Below are positions 6,594 through 8,440 of a DNA stretch of 8,440 nucleotides, piece after piece (positions within the stretch are counted from its first letter, which is position 1; each line of letters starts with the position of its first letter). Location: positions 1 to 8,440 of the forward strand of contig CABKMX010000036.1 of NCBI GenBank assembly GCA_902373595.1, in the 5' to 3' direction. The DNA is from an uncultured Christensenellaceae bacterium (GTDB lineage Bacteria > Bacillota > Clostridia > Christensenellales > UBA3700). The notes beneath the pieces are model-generated. The model did not search any database, had not been told where the DNA came from, and saw nothing but the letters and a program-made list of their open reading frames with translations. Position numbers and translations under genes: made by a program.

Positions 6594-7052
6594 TTATACG
6601 AATCTTGTCATTTGCCTGACCATCAGCTTGCCGTTCGACGCCGAAGCGAAGCAATAGTTGCCGTGACGGAACGAGCCGGGATTGACCAGTCTCACGCCGT
6701 CAATCGTATCGTCCGCCTGCGTGTGGGTGTGCCCGTAAAAGACGTAGCGTATGCCCTTTTCACGTGCGAAATCGGCAAGGTCGCAAAGATCGTGCCTGAC
6801 TCCGAAAGTGTGCCCGTGCGTGAGCAATATCTTTGTGCCGTCGGCGTCGTCAATCAGCCAAACTTTGCCGTATACGGGGTCGTTGTTGCCGCCGACATAG
6901 ACCAGCTTGGAACCGTATGCGTATTCAAGCGTGCGAATCTCGCCCCAGCCGTCGCCGAGGTGATATATCCTGTCGACCTCGTCCAGCAGATTGAAAAAGT
7001 CCTTGTCCGACGGCAAGAACCCGTGAGTATCCGACATCACGAGAATGTTCAT
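6594..7052 (-). CDS. YfcE/MJ0936-type metallophosphoesterase
   Basis: 152 residues. Calcineurin-like phosphodiesterase with a two-metal site. Motifs are in order: SDTH (7-10), GD (33-34), GNND (55-58), THGH (78-81), GHTH (107-110) and NPGS (124-127), all expected metal or phosphate ligands. Small size without a lid domain fits the YfcE/MJ0936 group, which hydrolyses phosphodiester bonds; the in vivo substrate is generally unclear. The ATG at 7052 overlaps the rdgB stop codon as ATGA; there is no strong ribosome site, so it is probably translated by coupling. The frame is open further upstream, but that part lies inside rdgB. rdgB followed by this enzyme is a common clostridial gene order. Confidence 0.93.
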   Translation of the reverse strand: MNILVMSDTHGFLPSDKDFFNLLDEVDRIYHLGDGWGEIRTLEYAYGSKLVYVGGNNDPVYGKVWLIDDADGTKILLTHGHTFGVRHDLCDLADFAREKGIRYVFYGHTHTQADDTIDGVRLVNPGSFRHGNYCFASASNGKLMVRQMTRFV

Positions 7053-7657
7053 GCGTGAAGTTTGCGCTTGAGCGCGGCAAGAGCGCGTGCGCGGTGACTC
7101 ACCGAATTCTTTTCGCCCGCTGTCGCCTCGGCGAAAGTCTTGTTCAGCTCCGTGCACAAAAAGAGCGGATCGTAGCCGAAACCGCCGTTGCCGCGGTATT
7201 CGTCCAAAATCGTGCCGTCGACTCTGCCTTCGCCAGATATGTATCTGCCGTCGGGGAAGAGCAGTACGACCGCGCTGACGAAGTAGGCGTTCCTGTCCCG
7301 AGGCAACGTCTTTTCGCGCTCGTGCAAGTTGTGCAGCAGCAGGCGATTGTTGGCGTGGTCGTCGCAGACCTCGCCTGCATAACGCGCCGAATAGACGCCC
7401 GGCGCGCCGCCCAGGCAAGGTACGCAAAGTCCGCTGTCGTCGGCGACGACCGCGTAACCCGGCAAAAGGTCGGCAATCGCCTTTGCCTTTATGTATGCGT
7501 TTTGTTCGAAGGTTGTACCGGTCTCGTCGATGTCGACCTCGATGCCGACGTCTTTGAGTGACAGCACCTTGTCGAATTCATCTGCGAGAATCGCTCTGAT
7601 TTCGGCAAGCTTGTGCGCGTTGTGCGACGCAAGCACGCAAATTCGGTCATTGCTCAT
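7049..7657 (-). CDS. rdgB: RdgB/HAM1 family XTP/dITP pyrophosphatase
   Basis: 202 residues, normal length. It hydrolyses dITP, XTP and ITP to monophosphates, keeping deaminated purines out of DNA and RNA. Family motifs are SHNAHK (11-16, phosphate-binding), ETGTTFEQNAYIKAKA (45-60), VVADDSGLCV (70-79, with catalytic Asp), GGAPGVYSARYAG (83-95), GGFGYDPLF (158-166) and SVSHRARAL (185-193). The ATG at 7657 has AAGGAG seven bases upstream, so earlier in-frame codons (up to 7732) are not used. It overlaps the upstream PH-like gene by 11 bases and the downstream phosphodiesterase by 4, so it belongs to one transcription unit. Confidence 0.97.
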   Translation of the reverse strand: MSNDRICVLASHNAHKLAEIRAILADEFDKVLSLKDVGIEVDIDETGTTFEQNAYIKAKAIADLLPGYAVVADDSGLCVPCLGGAPGVYSARYAGEVCDDHANNRLLLHNLHEREKTLPRDRNAYFVSAVVLLFPDGRYISGEGRVDGTILDEYRGNGGFGYDPLFLCTELNKTFAEATAGEKNSVSHRARALAALKRKLHA

Positions 7658-8150
7658 TTTCTTTCTCCTTTTTGACGACTTCGATCTCCGCGCGCGGCGA
7701 GCGCTTGTGTACCGCCGCGGCAAAGTCGTCATAGTGTTTGGGCGCGATGACTACGCGCTCGAAACGCGCCTGCAAACCGCTCATCTCGTCTTTGAGATAG
7801 CCGTCCTTGTCGACGCGGTAGTAGACGAGAAGGATGGTCTTTTGCTCGTCATAGCGCACGAGTACGATATCATCCCATGGCATCGTGACAAAAAATATCC
7901 CGATGTTGCGGACTATGCCGCGTTTTGATATCGAGTAACCCGAACCGAACAACGTCGCCGCCATCATGACGACGACCAATGCAAGCACGCCGATGGATAC
8001 GCTGTCGAGCGCCGGATCGGGCGAAATCAACTCTCCCACGCCGGCGAGGCGCAGGCAGTTGACGACAATGCACGCCGATGATATAATGATAACCGCCGCA
8101 CCGAGGACGTACAGCCACGGCTTCATGCGGTAGGCATAGCGTTTTTTCAT
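7647..8150 (-). CDS. Small two-TM membrane protein with bacterial PH-like domain
   Basis: 167 residues. Two hydrophobic segments at about 12-34 and 51-69 are followed by a soluble domain (about 70-150) of alternating beta strands, starting GYSISKRGIVRNIGIFFVTMPWDDIVLVRYDEQKTILLVYY in pieces; this pattern of a strand-turn followed by a buried W-D-D-I is common in bacterial PH-like (bPH) membrane proteins. The tail is highly charged (KKEKENEQ). First gene of the operon with rdgB, the phosphodiesterase and typA. The ATG at 8150 is only a base or so from the predicted transcription start and has no ribosome site; the next in-frame ATG is at 8126 and also lacks one. Function is unknown; the bPH assignment is by pattern and not certain. 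Confidence 0.75.
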   Translation of the reverse strand: MKKRYAYRMKPWLYVLGAAVIIISSACIVVNCLRLAGVGELISPDPALDSVSIGVLALVVVMMAATLFGSGYSISKRGIVRNIGIFFVTMPWDDIVLVRYDEQKTILLVYYRVDKDGYLKDEMSGLQARFERVVIAPKHYDDFAAAVHKRSPRAEIEVVKKEKENEQ

Positions 8151-8157
8151 AACGATT

Positions 8158-8186
8158 ATTATAAACGAAAAACGCGCCGATTACAA
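8158..8186 (-). promoter_or_regulatory. Promoter of the PH-like/rdgB/yfcE/typA operon
   Basis: On the minus strand TTGTAA (8181-8186), a 17-base spacer and a perfect TATAAT (8158-8163). The start point would be near 8151, directly before the ATG at 8150, so the transcript may have essentially no leader. It also lies between two divergent genes. Confidence 0.75.
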
Positions 8187-8208
8187 CTAAATGCGGGGGT
8201 GCGCGCGC

Positions 8209-8440
8209 ATGTTATTCCGAAAGATGACCGAGGCGGACAAGCCTTTGGTGGACAGCTATCTTGCCCGAACCGACTATCCGGGCAGCGACTATTCCATGCT
8301 CTATTTGAGCGGATGGGATTTTTTCAACTTTGAGAACAGCATGCAGATTGCGGAAAGCGGCGGAGCGCTGTATATCCGCTTTCTTCCCAATCTCGCAAAG
8401 GAAGACGAGGAGACGGACAGCAACGGTTTTGTCTATATGC
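8209..8440 (+). CDS. DUF2156-type (GNAT-fold) protein, 5' part only
   Basis: The first 77 codons and one base are inside the window; the rest is cut off by the right edge. It begins MLFRKMTEADKPLVDSYLAR, then has a DYSMLYLSGWDFF stretch around residues 32-44 (SEYSFTNLFIWR-like in the family) and an acidic loop near residues 66-72. This start pattern is that of DUF2156 proteins, a GNAT-fold group related to the catalytic half of lysylphosphatidylglycerol synthases; the exact reaction is unknown. A G-rich stretch (GGGGGTG, 8195-8201) lies about eight bases before the ATG. An in-frame ATG at 8191 has no ribosome site. It is divergent from the PH-like operon. I see no good promoter of its own. 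Confidence 0.6.
   Translation, partial: MLFRKMTEADKPLVDSYLARTDYPGSDYSMLYLSGWDFFNFENSMQIAESGGALYIRFLPNLAKEDEETDSNGFVYM

Noticed and set aside
5429..6619. Long open frame (396 codons) on the plus strand opposite typA
   Set aside because: It is a mirror of typA's GC-rich codon pattern; typA has all family motifs, and the plus-strand product shows no motif, ribosome site or promoter.

Overview
The window looks like chromosomal DNA from a G+C-rich member of the Bacillota, most likely class Clostridia. The support is strong GGAGG-type ribosome sites, sigma-A-like promoters (TTGACA-17-TATACT; TTGTAA-17-TATAAT), the gene order rdgB-yfcE with overlapping stop/start, a DUF2156-type gene and a clostridial-style ECF sigma/membrane-protein pair. 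No genus can be named from sequence alone. Gene density is very high, no gap exceeds about 150 bases, and I see no tRNA, rRNA, CRISPR array, insertion sequence or phage gene.

Layout. (1) 65-1854, minus strand: an ECF sigma factor behind a near-consensus promoter, overlapping by 4 bases a single-pass membrane protein with an acid-rich outer domain and a nearly pure Asp tail. It ends in a clear intrinsic terminator. The second protein is probably the anti-sigma or signal-sensing partner. (2) 1882-3653, plus strand: a two-gene operon of small RimK-like ATP-grasp ligases, divergent from the sigma operon. The second starts with TTG inside the stop region of the first and has a changed metal-binding motif. 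Their product is unknown; this is the least explained part of the window. (3) 3652-4683, minus: a zinc-dependent medium-chain alcohol/polyol-type dehydrogenase, convergent with the ATP-grasp pair. (4) 4727-8186, minus: an apparent four-gene operon, small two-TM PH-like membrane protein, rdgB (house-cleaning NTPase), a YfcE-type phosphodiesterase and typA/bipA, which ends in a strong hairpin terminator. Its promoter sits so close to the first ATG that the message may be leaderless. (5) 8209 to the right edge, plus: the 5' part of a DUF2156 (GNAT-fold) gene, divergent from (4).

How they fit together: regions 4 and 5 are mostly housekeeping (nucleotide pool cleaning, ribosome assembly/stress GTPase). 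Region 1 is an envelope-signal or stress regulator. Region 2 is a candidate peptide/amino-acid ligation pathway of unknown substrate. No complete, recognisable novel defence or biosynthetic system is visible; the best leads are the paired ATP-grasp enzymes and the poly-Asp protein.
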